From: Spirometra erinaceieuropaei
Taxonomy: Eukaryota; Platyhelminthes; Cestoda; Diphyllobothriidea; Diphyllobothriidae
Assembly: GCA_902702965.1 (NCBI GenBank)
Contig: CACRXP010000142.1
Span: 972,144 to 1,036,143, forward strand
Direction of reading: 5' to 3'
Length of the DNA stretch: 64,000 bases
Positions 25,201 through 40,200 of the stretch are shown piece after piece. Each line of letters starts with the position of its first letter. Position 1 is the stretch's first letter. The notes beneath the pieces are model-generated. The model did not search any database and had not been told where the DNA came from. It saw nothing but the letters and a program-made list of their open reading frames with translations. The position numbers were made by a program, and so were the translations under genes.

Positions 25201-28200
25201 GCTCAAACGTTTCTACAGACGCTAGAGCGACTGGTCTTCAGTTCGTACTTCCCGAAATTTGTCATAATAAAAAGCAGCGAAGTGCAGACCTCCAAAGCCC
25301 TGCTTAAGTCTGTCTTTCCGAACATCCAGGTGGTGGCAGAAGAAGGATAAGTCAACAACCAAATCCCCATCTTTGGAGAGCAAGTTAGGGGATGGCAGAA
25401 GGGGCTGTAAAGGCCAGGGGACAACGACGACAATGGGAGGAAAAGAAGGAGTTAAAATACTTGCACCCCTCAATTTGAAGTCAGCAACTACCCAAAGTTC
25501 TGCATACGCAAACGTATCAGAAAGCCCCACTTTGAGTGATCGAAGGGTGAAAAACAGAAATTCAGATTCAAGATCCCAATATGAAGAACATTTCCAAGGC
25601 GGAGACACAAACACCGAGACTTAGGGATTGGTGTGACTCATAAACCGGGATCCCTCTGAAATTGCAACTCGTGGGGTCCAAAGACTCGCTACCGGTAACA
25701 GAAAAACTCACCTACGCTTCACAGCGTACCATGTCAAAATTGCTCAGTGAGGTAGGCTGGTAAAACGGGCACAGGCCCCGACACAAAGTTTTACGAGCAC
25801 CAGCCCGCAACCAACAGTAAAGGTAAGATGGCTTTGGCCTGTGGACCATAATTTCGCCTCTGAGAAAGCGAGGAACATCAGCCGAATTACTTTGAAGATG
25901 GTCAGACTAGTGCCACACTTGCGCTTAATTATCCCATGTGACATTTGTCTTTGTTGTTCCTAGAGTTTCGGGTAACATGTTTTCCTTCGGCCTATCCTAA
26001 TTTGTATCTACTTTCTCCTCAGTGTCATTTGTTGAGAAAGCAACCCTGTTCAACTGCGCCTATCAGCGAAAACATCTCATATTCCCGATCACAACCAACC
26101 AGACACCGAGCCCGCGGCTAAATGGTTGGATGTTGGACGCACGTTCATCTGACATCAATGCTTCTGAACTCTCCATTTTTGCGTTTCCGTGTATATTGCC
26201 CATACAACCCGAACTACAAACTTCTTAGCTGCTGTGGATAATTCACAGTTTCGCCCAAGTACACTTTATCCAACGGATTATAGTTTCCATGGGATTTTTC
26301 AGACTTTCGGCATAATTCCACCACATTTCAGATTCCTTACAACTACGTACCTCCTACTTGTAATTTCGAGGTCTTTGGATGGACAAAACACTAGTAACAC
26401 ACTGTCTAAACTACAAATGGGTGTTTTAGTACATTATTTCTCCTAAAGTAGGCCGCGCGGTAAATGCGCTGGACTAGATCGGGAGCTGGCGGACGTTATG
26501 GGGAATGCGCATTCATTCAGGGTGTCATGGCAGGTCCACTTACGGGCTCATGCTGCGGGGTCTGTGCCACCCACCCCACTTCTTGCTGTGGTATGAAATC
26601 CTAGCCCGTGTCATCTGCGGAAAAAGCATCCTGACTCCACTGCAGCTAGCAGCAAAAACACTTAGTGGTCCCGATCACAACCAACAAGACAACAAGCCCG
26701 TGGCTCAGTGGTAGAGTGTTGGATTTAAAAACGCCCAGTAACCAAAGAATCAGGGGTGGAATCCCAGAACACCTACAGTGAGTGACCGATCTCATGAAGT
26801 GTCAACCGAAATTAGGAAATTCCTTTTCGATTAGGAAGAATTACTTAGATACCGTTACAATATTGATTATCAAGCGTCAGGACGTCGGCTTTTGAATGCA
26901 TTTCTTCTTAACCTCCTATAGGAACCGCACTTGGTGAGAAATGACTACTTAGGTAGTATACGTTTTGACATGTATTTTTGATGGTCTTATAAATTTAAAT
27001 ATATTTTATATAAAACATGCACAAAATATGCTATCTTTTGCTCGTTCAGTAGAGAACCACGTTATCTTTGCATTTTATACCTGCAGAAGGAGTATATTTA
27101 GCTTTTGGAAAAGTTTCTAATCATGAGATTTTTAAGACCGTGCAATGTCCATTCATACGGCATCGTACATGATCGTTTACCAATGCTTCTCATGAAATGT
27201 AGAACATGGTCCGCATCCAGTGCAATATTTTGTGAACTCTACATGGTATCCATTTGAAGGCATGCAGGAATATATGACTTGCCTTACGCCGAAAGCATGC
27301 ACCTTGTAGACTGAAATCGCTAAAAGCTAATGCAACGTCTGACCAGGCTCAAAATTATTCGGGCATTGAGAAACTTTTTCAAAACCAAAATATATCCTTT
27401 TTCGGGTGTAAAATACAAAGATAACGTGATTATCTACCGGGCGAGCAAAAGAAAGCATATCTGTATGCCTGTTTTCTATAAAATATGTTCAAATTCATAA
27501 GATCATCAAAAATCAATGTTAAAAACGTATACTACCTAAGTAGTCATTTCTCACCAAGTGCGGTTCCTATAGGAGGTTAAGAAGAAATGCATTCAAAAGC
27601 CGACCTCCTGGAGAGTCCAAAGTATTATAGGATTACGTCGCTTGACAATCAATATCGTAACGGTACTTAAGTGATTCTTCCTAATCGAAAAGGCATTTCC
27701 GAATTTCGGTCAACATTTCATGAGATCGGTCACTAACTGTACCAGACGCCAAGCATAAGTCTTGAATCAGTTCGATAGGGCATACGAGCAAAGTCAGGCG
27801 AAACCAACATATGAAGGCCACGGAGAGGAAGAAAAAGAAGAAGCCGAAGGCAACTCGCACAGGCAGCGACGACTGACCACTCCGCCGTATGAGAAAGGGG
27901 GGCAAACACACACACGCTGCCGTGGGTGCAACTACGACGGCCGCAAAGGGGACAAAGGCCACGCCAGTCCGCCTGCGATCGACCTCGAAAAGATCAAAGG
28001 CTCGTCATCAGCGAAGGGACCGATCACAGTTCGCGCATTGGGTGCGGTTCTAATGGGTCAACCGACGAAGCTGAATACAAGGCCAATAGGGACAGCCACC
28101 ACACCACCTTGGTGATGGAAACGAGGTTTACGACGAGCACTGTAAATGCAGTTCGGCTCATGGTCCCGCCATCTCCCTCTTTGGGGGATGCTGGCACTAC

Positions 28201-31200
28201 GTAACACGTTAACACGGAACACGATCCCATGCTAATTAATAACCGGTAGCGTATCAGTCTTTGATTAAGCACCCTGTCAGGCCATTGTGCTTCATCAGTG
28301 TACGTTTATTCCACTGGTTTTCTACGACTATATCCAACCATGCCTTCCAGATACTTTACACAGACAGCTCCTTTATTATCAGTTCGGAACTACAGTTTGT
28401 TCCGTTTTTATTATGCATAGATAGAATAAAAAGTGAATGCTCATAGCCATGGTTGATCACAAATATGCCTTCTAGGGAATTTCGAAATGTGATTGCACTT
28501 TAATGAATTTGGTGCTGCATCGATTAGGGATATTCTGAGATGTAACATTCGTTTTTACCCCTTCTGTAGGTCAAGAAAACGTTATAAGTCCTCTGAAACA
28601 AATTCACAATGGTCCACTGGAAGCGCACATGGAATATTGAAAGAGATATCAACCATGTGAGTAACCCTGATAAACTCAACATAGTCACACTACGGGAGCA
28701 ACCGTGTGAGTATCTTGGTAGTTGGAATAATTGCAAACTTTTAAAATAGTAATCCCCTCTGTCTTCGAACGTGAAATCTGAAGAGGACGCAATGACATAT
28801 GAAATTGCCTGTCGATCTTGCTTAGAAAATATGACTGAACTTTTGTAAACATGAATGTCACACGCTACTGAAGAAATATTTTAATCGCAATTTTCACAGC
28901 TGGCTTCCATCACGTGGGAAGTGAATCAAGATTGCGTTTTTAAATGCCCAATTTTGCAGATCATCCTAGATAATGTTATCTATTTGAGAGTGCATCGCTC
29001 AATGTTGGCCAGCGGTTGGGTTGGAATATTAATTTTCATTCAGCATAATGCCAAGGTATTTCAGTTAAAGCTGTCTGCCGGCTTTCGAAAGCACTTATTT
29101 CCGGCTGCGTGCAAAACCACAATCGGTAAAAACAACCAACTAATTGTTGTGAATTTTTCTACTGATTTTCGCATCCACCGAAATCTGCCATCTTTCTCGT
29201 CCTCCTCAAAGTGTACGACCAAAAACGGTATTTTGGTTTTGAAAATTTTTTCTGTAAGAGGTCTTTTCATACAGAATCATACCTGCCCGTTTATCGTTAT
29301 TGTTTACGAAGTGTTGCCAAGTTCACAAACCCTTGTGTCTAAAGTACACAGTCTGCAGTCTGAAAACAATAAGCACAAGTGTGACAGCAGGTCTGATTCA
29401 ATACATATGAGAATTGAAAGCCTGTTAAAACCCAAAGATGCTCTCATTTCGAGTGTAAATTTTGAAGAAGACGCGATTTGCCAAAAATAAATATAGCAAA
29501 AAGTAATTTATATATATTTCCTACGAAATGCATTTAATTTCATAAGGATGCTAAAAAGCAATCGAAAAAAATATGATGTCTAAGTGGCCATTTTTGCCGA
29601 GTGTGGTTTTCGCATGAGACCAGAAGGAAACACATTCAAAAGCTGGTATCATATCGTGACTGAAATAACTCGAGATTATACTGTAAATAGTAAATATTTC
29701 AACCCAACCTTAGTAATCTTGTCTAATCTAGGAAATATTTCAGATTTCAGGTAACATTTCATCAGGTACATCATCTACCAAAAGTATTTTATCGGTTCTG
29801 AAATGCCGAGAGGTTGAACACCACCGAATCCGTATTGGTTAAAATCACCTGTGGACAGTTTGAATTAATTTATTTTTTTGTCCATATACCACTCATATTC
29901 CATGATCACAAATAGTATATCAAACGGTCTCATCGTTTTTCTGTCGGAGCACATGATGGGGGTGGGGGACTATGGGGAACGGAGACCTCGTATGCTAAAA
30001 AGTTGTGAATTTATGAAATCGGCTCTAACCGCCACTCTTTCTAACTCGCACCAGGTCTTTCAGGCGAGGCTATCATGGCTATTTTTGCCAGCCTTAGTAA
30101 ATTAAACTTAAGCCTCTGCAGTATCAACTAGCGCCACATAGCTATCGAGATCCTTTTGAGTTCATTAACGGCGTGAAAGACATCGATCTGAACGAAATGG
30201 TCATGTTTTCGTTAGATGTCTCATCCCTTTTTGCGAACGTACCGGTAACGGAAACGGTCAAATACCGGATATAGGAATGCCAGTGAATGTCCTCAAGGAA
30301 TTGTTATTGAGGTGTACCTTGAACAGGCAGTTCCTATTCGACAACAATCTATGTAGGCAGATGGATGGCGTAGCAATGGGCTCGCCCCTTGGACCGCTTT
30401 TGGGGAATGTATTCATGGGAAAGATAGAAGCTTTCCAACTTCGTCACGAGATCAACGATTTAAGAGTGACAAGAATCTGTTCAGCTGATAGCGTTAGGAA
30501 AGAGCCTAAGATCATCGAAAGCCTCTTTAGCCTGATCGATTCATTGTTACGAACATGACCGAAAGACCACAAAAGCCCCCGATATTGACGGCAGGAAAGA
30601 AAAGGCTCTTCATCAGGGTCCCATTTCAAGGGGATGCACCAAGTGAACTTTTCAGAAGACGCCTAACTCATGCTGTATCACATACCTTTCCAGCATCTGA
30701 CAACTGTGCACTACTCTCCACCAGTTGCATCCTATACGGAGAGGGAAAGGACAAACTACCAACTCAGACCACCTCTATGTGTATTTACTCCTTCACCTGC
30801 TCCTGTGGGGCAGAATATATTGGTCGCACGAGCCGGCGTTTATCCAAAAGAATAAAAGAACATCTCCCAGCATGGTTAGGAAAGGGACAAACAAAGAATA
30901 TCAACAGCTAAATTCTCGCAAATATGGTAGACACAGACTATCGTATGGACGCCAGAGAGGCCTTCAGAGTGATTTACAAGGTCCCATCAAGCTATCCAAA
31001 ACTGCCTGGGCAATGCGGACCGGTCCTGTGAGCACAGAAGAACTTCATACAGGTCCCACAGTTGCCATGGTTCAAAGCCACCAAGCCACCCGCATGTAAT
31101 TACCTTCGCCGGGATCCACCTTCACCCTGGCGCTGACTGGAATTGTGGTTTCACTCGCCCCCTCCCTTCCTCTGTCCAAACCCGAGCTACAGCTTAATTA

Positions 31201-34200
31201 TCTACTTGCCCGCATCTTTTAATTCGTTACCTCTATAGCCATATAAATGTACAGGTCTGAAGAGAATTTATCGAAAGCAGACGTATGCTCGCCAAATTGC
31301 CTTTTGACTTTTACAATGGGAATTTTGGCAATTCTAAACAGTACCTCATTTTTCTTCAGGCGCGAGATGAATCTTCTGTGATCGACGCTGTCCATGGAAG
31401 AGGATTTAAAGGTTTGCATTTCGGTTCAATGCGATCCTGAGTCGCAGACTGGAAGCCACTTCCGTCTCGTCGTCTATCCAGGCGATAAACGGCCTTTCGT
31501 TTGAAAATCCATCAAAATGTCGGCTAACTGACATTTCAATACCTAATCGAACTCCTGAGGTGGTGCCTCAGAAGCTATTTCACCCGTTACGCAGCCAGAT
31601 GGAAATGCGTGCATATCAGCACGAGCATGTGCTTGGGTCGAGAAAACAATGTTTGGGAGCAATATATCGGCGACGCACTTGTCCTCGTCGAGCAAGGTAG
31701 GAGATGAGGCTTTTGACCGCAACTCGAGTTGCCTGGCAGTAACTTGTGAATGCAGAGCAAAACGGATTGCCATCTTCCATTCTCGGCTGTCCTCATCCAT
31801 CGCCAACCTGACCGTCAGCTGGTCTCAAAGCGGTTTAGCACCTCATTATTGCAATATAGATTTCAAATCGCGACAGTACCATTTTGGGAGGACAGTTTGT
31901 AGAAGTGTTTCATTTCGGCTCAATAACTTGTTTCATCATAACAGTGGGTTTTGGCTGTAGACTATACTCCGTTTGTGAGAGATAGGGTGGTTACTCCCAA
32001 AGTGTAGGATGACCTTGAATACGACGTGCAAGGACATCCAGGAATAAGAGTTTTCCATCAAACTCTGTTTCGAAAGTAAACGTAATTCCTGGAAATATAT
32101 AATTAGTGTTGGTATGGAGCAGATTCAACCGATCTTTCTTGGCGATGACAAAAGTGTCATCTACGTATCGCGGCCAAAGTTTCGGGTTAACTGTGGGAGG
32201 GGCTATGCCTTTTATTTTCTTCAGTACGGCCTCTGCCAGGAAACCGGATATGGGTGGACCTATGGGAGTATCTTTTAATTGCAGATGGCGTTGATTGGAG
32301 AAGAAAAAAATTGTCTCCAGACAGAGATCAAGGAGTTGAAGTAAAGCTTCTGGAGGTACCTCAGAGGTGTATGTTTGACGGAGTTCTTCAGTGTAGCTCT
32401 TCTCTAAATTTAGCTGAGTCGAAGTAAAGAGCGAGACCACATCACATGACACCATAATCGCGTCACATGTAATGTAGACACCGTTTAATTGGTCTAGAAA
32501 CTCTTTCGAATCCTGAATGGAGTTCTCGGAGTTCTTCGTAAGTGAATGTAGTTGGTAAAACAGCCACTTCGAGATCTTATAGTTGGGTGCACCGATTAGG
32601 GAGACTATTGGTCGCAGCGGAATATCAGTTTTATGAATTTTGGGAAGACCATATATCTTGGCAATTGTTGGTTCATCCTGTTTTAAAGACTTGGCAAGAA
32701 GTCCTGAGATTAATTTCCTTCCTGTAAGGCGTTTCAGTGCTTTTTCAGTATATGAGTTTTGCGATTTTGTGGGGTCGGCAGCTAAAGGTTCGTATGTGGA
32801 ATCATATCTTAAGGGTGACATCATTTTCCCTGTGTAGTCTGTTTTGTTCAAAATAGTGGTGGCACCTCCTTTGTCGGCAGGTAGAATGATGATGTCTTTG
32901 TCTTTTTTTAGGGCTTTAATTTCTTTCGTTTCATCGTAAGATCGCGTTGAGACCCTTTTTGGGTTCTTCCATGCCTGTACAGGGCTACTGCGAATGGTGA
33001 CTTGTACCTCTTCGGTAAGATTGGTTGATATGATTGCTTCGAAGCTAGCAAGGAATTCCAAGCAATCTGCCCCAAGTCCGGGGTTAATTTCTGGAGAAAT
33101 TAAAAAGCAACGATTTCTAACCAGGAGTGTCTATCTGAAAGCACACGGGAATGCTGGGAGATCCAGTGAAGAGCCGGGCCCCTCGCAGCCGTGTCATGCA
33201 GCGACAGAATATCGGCGAAACACGCGTGTATGAGCTTTTAGCTAGTACTTGTGCTGCTAATATGATATTATTTTTACGTTAAAATATGCTACTAGCGGCC
33301 TGTTGCCAGTTAATGAATGTTACGCGATCATCCCGCGGTGGCTGATGGACTTCGGCCCAATTATTCATACATACCATTTCGGTCTGCACCTAAAGACCTT
33401 AGTATAAACTGATTTACTCCAAGTCAGTAGTTGATTTCTGGGGAGATTAAGAAGCAACAATTTCTAAACTGGATAATCCACCAGAAAGGACGCTGAGAAT
33501 GCAGGAGAACCCACTGAAGAGCCGAACCCCTCGTAGCTGTGCCATGCAGTGGTAGAATATCGGCAAAACACGCGTGTCTAGGCTTTAAGCTAGTACCTGT
33601 GCTGCTAGTATGGTATCTTGTAAAGCTAGAAAAAGACTTACGCTAACTGCAATCTTTCCGGAGACCAGGTCCTTATAGGAGAACTTCATCACAGTCTCCC
33701 TCGGCGGTGATGCTTGAACAACCGCGACACAGTCGTCCATCTCACGGGGAAGCTCCATCTCTGAGCCCTGCTCCGGCCTGATCTTGTACACCTCGAAACG
33801 ACTGTTAAGAATCAGGTTTGTGAGGCTGTCGTTGGTGGGAGAAAGAACCTCCATCTGCACCTGAGCTGCGGTCAAGGTCGAGCGATGACCTAGAGCGACC
33901 TCCAGAGTGGACGTCTGAATGCGCAACTTGTTGCCGTCCGCTGTGTAGAGAATCTGGTCAGGACTGGGAGTTATTTCAGCGGCCTCAAAGATCGTCGATT
34001 CTGTCGCGTCGCCAACATTTAGTTCTGTAATTTTGCAGAAAAACAGACCACTAGCAACTGTGGAGTAAAATTTGCGCAGCAGAAGGGACAGAAGAACTCA
34101 AGAATGCTAACTAGCTGTCATAAAAAAGTCAACTTATAAAAGTCGACTTTCTGATCCCGCTGAGACCCCTTTTGTGTGGTGGCTTTTAGCATCCGAACCA

Positions 34201-37200
34201 ATTTAAATTGCGGTTAAATCCCAGAAAAAAAACGAAGTAATAATATCCGAATTTCAGTGACTCCAATCTGATATTTCAAATAGTCATTGCTGACGAAATA
34301 ATCTGTCATCGATGCTTTGAAAAAAGCCGAATCAAGATACGAATTCGACAAACAAATTACTGAAGTCAGTGGCCTTAAGCACCACCACCAGAGACACAGA
34401 AACGCCAGTTTATTATTGTTCCATGTGGCTGCGAATGTACTTCTTTGTTATGCATTATTTTACCTGGTCGGTAGGCGCATTAGGTCCAAGTTTTGTTAAT
34501 CAATATTGGTCGCAGCTCGAAGCTCAATCTGGAGTTCTTCTAGGCAGTCGCATTGCGGCCAGTACTGGTGCCTAGTAAATGCAGGAACTGCGAAAGGAGG
34601 TTGGGCTGGTCATTTCTAAATTATTAGCCGTCGTCGATCAGCAACCTATAATAGGTGACCTATCTGATGAAGGTGTCCAAATTTACGGCTGCTCGCTAAT
34701 CACTCACAAAGCGGTAAGAGTGTACGAACCCGATGCCTATTATAATATATAACGACTTCAAGGGAGTTGAAGACATAAACGACATAATAAAATTAATATG
34801 ACGTTGTTTAGAAGTATCGATTTTTTTTCGAAACAACGAAAAGTTGCGAAAATGGTTGTCATTGAGTAAGTTTCACTTTTAAATGTACCGACTGCCTGAT
34901 CAGGCAAAAGATTGAGTAAACATGACAAAAAACAGAATAACGTTTAAGAGTATTGTTTCAGCAAAGTTTTCTCGCAAATGTCTTTTGAGAATTAGTGTAA
35001 CGCCACGTATGACGGTTTGTCAACAGCCTACATACTATTTATTCCACAGGGGTGTCCCGAGAACCTATTGCATTTTTGACTTTTGCAAACAGGATTTTGC
35101 CTGATTTCACCGATAGGGGCGCCATAGATATAAAGGTTTTCATAAGGTTATATGTTTCTAGACCGCTTGGTAACTAATAAATTTAAATATATTCGTCAGA
35201 TATAATCGGAAACACATTATTTCGTGCACACAAGTATAACTGTTTTTCATAAAGTTAATTTACTCTTTACCTTTGCCCTAGACAACGCCGAGTTTCAGAC
35301 TGGCCTCGAAATATCGACGAATACTTCATAAGTTTCAGTGTTTTCAACCGATCGCCCATAAGGACAGATTCTATACTTGGCGTTTATTTAAACCTTCAAA
35401 ATAGGATATTCCTTGACGGCATTTGCCGAAGAAATGAGCGCTTGGCGTTAATTGTCATTTGGATCACATGTGAAAACTCACCCAAAGTGTGTCGACAGCA
35501 CTGTTTCGTGCTTCCTCTGCTTGTATGTGGAACTTAACAATGTCATAAAGTTTCAAAATTGACGGAGAACTGGCGACTGTCGGCGGGCGAAATGGGGGCC
35601 AATCAAACGAGACCAAAATTAGACCAACATGGACAGGATAGACTCTTTCATGGCATCCGAAGCCCGGTATACCCCGACTGTCTTCTACGTCGTGAACCAT
35701 AAACATGCACGAATACTATCCAGACAGTGCACACATGAGGAGTCCTCGATGGGTTGGCCGTGTCAGTGAACCACGCTCTAATCGCTGACTCCCAGTCAGT
35801 CAGTCTTTAACAGTGTCTACTGTGATTCATGTTATCGCATCCGAGTAAATAGCCCCGTGTGAGTATATTTCTTTTTGTTGAGTAAAATCCTAGTTAAGTG
35901 TTTGTTGTGGGCCAGGGGGTGTGGTGGTACGCCCAGGTAGGGGTCCGGCCGTGCCAACCACCTGCGTCCCCCTCACCTCCGGCCTTCTTGACTATGTCTC
36001 GAAACCGGGCTCCATTGGGGGGAAGGAAAGAGTGCGGTAGATGGTGCGCAAGTCTATCCCCACTACAAACTAATTCACACGACAGTCACCGAGTACACGG
36101 TGGACATCCTCGGGTACGACGGTCGAACTGTCGCGAGACGGAATGAAATGAGAAGACAATTTGGTTTGGTAGGGGCCCTCACCGATCGTTTTTACGGAAC
36201 TCACTCGTTCCGGTGTGCCTTAGGTGCTCTCTCTCGAGCCCAACCAGCAGCCGCACAGCGGGGTATGATATAGGCAGTATGTTATTACCGACAAAGACAA
36301 GGGAGACTGGAATGGCCATTTTTGCCTTATTTGCCGCCGTCCACCAGTCAAGTGTGGAACACCCGAGGCTCGGACTTGCGACCTGTTAGTTAGAAGTCCA
36401 CGCCTCTAACCACTGGGCCACAAGCTGGTTGCCCTGTTGGTTTTGATCGGGAATATACAATGGTGGGGGGCGTTCACCGATTGTTCTTATGGAACTCACT
36501 CGCTCCGTTGTGCCTTACGGGCTCTCTCTCGAGCCCGACCAACAGCCGCACAGCGGGGCATGATATAGGCAGTATGTTATTGCCGACAAAGACAAGGGAG
36601 ACTGGAATGGCCATTTCTGGCTTATCAGCCGTCGTCGGCCAGTCATACCCAACCCCGAAATGTCGAACACCCGAGTGAGTTCCGTAAGAACGATCGGTGA
36701 GAGCCGCCTACCATTGCATATTCCCGATCGAAACAGACAGGGTAACGGGCTCGTGACCCAGTGGTTAGAGGCGCGGACTTCTATCTAACAGGCCGCGTGT
36801 TCGAGACTCGGGTGTTCCACACTTCCGGGGCTGGGTATGACTGGCTGACGACGGCTTATAAGCCAGAAATGGCCATTCCAGTCTCTCTTGTCTTTGTCGG
36901 TAATAACATACTGGCAACTGGGTATACATGAAAGCAATGTTAAGATAAGGACAGTGTCGTCATGTACAAAAATATAGCTCTTTTCAGGACTGGGAAAAGA
37001 AGTTTCCGCTATCCTGGAAAAATGCGGAAGGTTGTGCCAGTCGTTCACCTGAACCATGTCATCCCCTTCTGTGGTTCTAAGTCATCATCTAATGTTAAAT
37101 TTTTCGTCACTTGAAGCGTACTTGACCAGTTTCAAGGGCCCGTTCACCTAGCTCATGTCAATTAGTCGTTCAGTTTGAAGATGGTGAAGATGCAAAAAAA

Positions 37201-40200
37201 TAATATAAGTAGTTGATGCTGAAGAACAATGGCAAAGAGAAGGCAGACTACAGTGATCATTTTGCTTTCTTAGCTATCGTCTGACTCAAGGCTCAGAGAC
37301 CAGAGAGCCCGCCTTCGAATCTCGGATTTCCTAAGCCCGCAATCGAGTAATGACTGACTGCCGATGACTCGTCAGTCAAAATTGACCATTCCGGTCATCC
37401 CCTCTCTTTTTGTCGGTCACACTATTACCGGTCTCTGTGCGGATGCTAAGAGTGATCTGCGTTCAAATTCCAAGGCACAGGGGGAAGGGCGCGCTCCATA
37501 CCGTAGCCAGATCGCTGAATGTCTCTCCCACATTAATGCGACCAGGTATCCAGTAAGACTAGCAGCCAGGCGAGCGTGGCAAACAATCAGGTAGAGATTC
37601 GCCGTCAGTTAATGACCAGGATCTCCTGAAGAAGGCGCCCACTTGTGAAAACCGCTCGTGGCCCAAATGTGTTACTAGTGCATGCACGATCCGGCCTGAA
37701 CTTCACGGCCATCGATTGTGTTGTTCGGTTCTAAACCCGGTGCAGTATAGAAGCACTTTCGGCACTTTTAAAACCAAACTGATGCATTTCAATAAGAAAA
37801 CGGTTATTGGGAAGCGATGACAAAAAAAGGCTTCTTTTTCAAATCGTATTTGGCTTTGAAACCTCATACACGTAAAACTGCCCTGACATATGACATTAGT
37901 GGAAAGTCTACAGACTGAAAAGGCCATCGGGATTTCTGCATGGATGCCAAAAAGGACATGCGTGTCACGTCGAACAAACTGCGTCAAGGTCTGACGTACT
38001 TGCTAACGGAAAAATGTTTTAGAATACGTCTCTGAAGTCGATATTTCATTTGTATCATAACCTATAATTTAGAAAAGTGATGCCACAGTGTAATGCATCA
38101 AAAATCGAGACAAACATCGTACACTGCAGCAAAATAAATTCACAAATCTGAACAGTAACCTAAGACACCTTCAGTCGGAGCACACTCGTCCCCACGCAGC
38201 CGTCATCGATGGTTCTCGACTTGAGTTCCGATCATAGGGAAGAGCCCGTAGTCCGCCCATGGTTAGTGAACCCTACTCACCGCTATCCTTTTCAACCACC
38301 AGCAATATTATTTAAAGCAGCCGTTAATCTCTGCGAATATTCCCGTGTTATAATTGAAAAGTCAATTTGGCAAGCATGTGTTTCTGGTAATTCATCACGT
38401 TAATTATCGACAGCATCTCTCCTGTTATAAGCGCGTCAGTGAGCTACTTTTGTTTTGAACATTTTCTTGCAAGTCTTTTGTTGGAAGCTTTGTCTTCAGC
38501 TACAGTACGTGACCTATCTCATGAGATCTGAAAACAGAAACTGATGCGAGAATTTCTGGACGTCTTTAACGTTGCGCGCTTTGTTCGCTGAACCACATCC
38601 TTCAATGAAATGTCTTTTTGTGTAGCAATTGTGTTTATGTAATTATGTTAAGCAAAATATTATTAAATTTTAGCGAGAATGGACGTTGCAATAAATTCAT
38701 GCAGTTGCCTGTGCTATTACTTGTCCTGGACTCCGGTTACGCATCTGATTGAGTTCTTCATTGAAAGGAAAGCAAGTTACTGGCAAGAGTTTTAATAAGC
38801 ATGTCGCCTTATAAATCTATTGTTCCTGCGACGTCTCCAACGGTGAAATCAAGCAAAATCCCGTTTCTCTTGCTGAACTCTATCTCACTCAGCTCAAACG
38901 AGTCAGGGATGACACGAATCCCTGAAAAACAGTTTTTGAATCTACACTCAGAATGTAGGCAGTTGACAAACCGTCATATATGAAATCACACTAATTACTA
39001 AACGATATTTAGATGTAAACTTCATTGAAGCACTATTATTAGACGTTATTTTATTTCTACTTTTATATTTACTACCTTTTGGTATGAAAATACATTCTAT
39101 ACATCTAAAAACGAAGTTTGATAAATTAGAGCCATTTCTGACGTTTTCGGGATATTGCGCTTTTCTAAAGAAATCGGTATTTCTAAACAACGCATCACTG
39201 CCTTTAATATTTCTTTCATGTCTTTAATCCCTTTAAACTTGTACTTAATTAACATAGGCATTGGACTCATGAAATAGTGTCGGTTTGCGAGTTATTGGCA
39301 ATCATTCGTAAATTTCGACGCATGTCATGAGTTAGGTCACTAACTGTATGGTAGAGAGACGCTCACCGATTGTGTTACGGAACACACCCGTCCCGTTGAA
39401 CTTTACGGGTTCTCTCTCTCTTGAGCTTAACCAGCAGCCGCGCAACGGCGCGTGATATAGGCAGTATGTTACTACCGACAAAGACTAGGGAGACTGGAAT
39501 GATCATTTCTGGCTTATTAGCCGTCGTCAGCCAGTCATACCCAACCCCAACGTTTGGAACACCTGGGGCTCTAACTTGTTACCTGTTAGTTAGAAGTCCA
39601 TGCCTCTAACTACTGAGCCAGGGGCTAGTTGTTCTGCCGGTTACGATCGGGCATGTACAATGGTAGAAGGACGCTAGTCTTAAAGGGACGGATTTGTGTC
39701 GGTGTTGATTAAAGCTCCCGTGATTGGATCAATGTCATGTGTGGGCTGTTTCGGGCCAATCAGGGCCATATCCTACAAAGCGACTGCATAAAACCCTTTT
39801 GCAATCTCAACATCGAAACATACGGCACTTCCTCCTAAACAGTATGAGAAAAGATTCACTCATTAGCCACTGGCTTGTCAAAGTGCTGAGACTTATGATG
39901 TGGGGTGTTTTATACATAAAATATGGTGTCAACATGCATAATACGTCGGGTTATTCACACTGATAATCATAAAGCAAGCACTCTTATACACTTCCCACCT
40001 TCATTGAATGTCCAGCTGGGTGTCTGACTGAACGCGTCATCCGACAGCGGTCTATCCTCCTGGTAGTTTCGGTCCATAAACTGGGACTGTGAGTAGACGG
40101 AGGGGCCGTGCGGTCGACCATGCGTACCTCGAATTCGGAACTGTATTGTTATCGGACCGATCTCATAGCTGCCATCGGTGACATGCAGTTCGCAGGAGTC

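Noticed and set aside
28921..29490. Plus-strand protein of 189 residues
   Set aside because: It crosses the arm and centre of a diverged palindromic element, with no domain signature.
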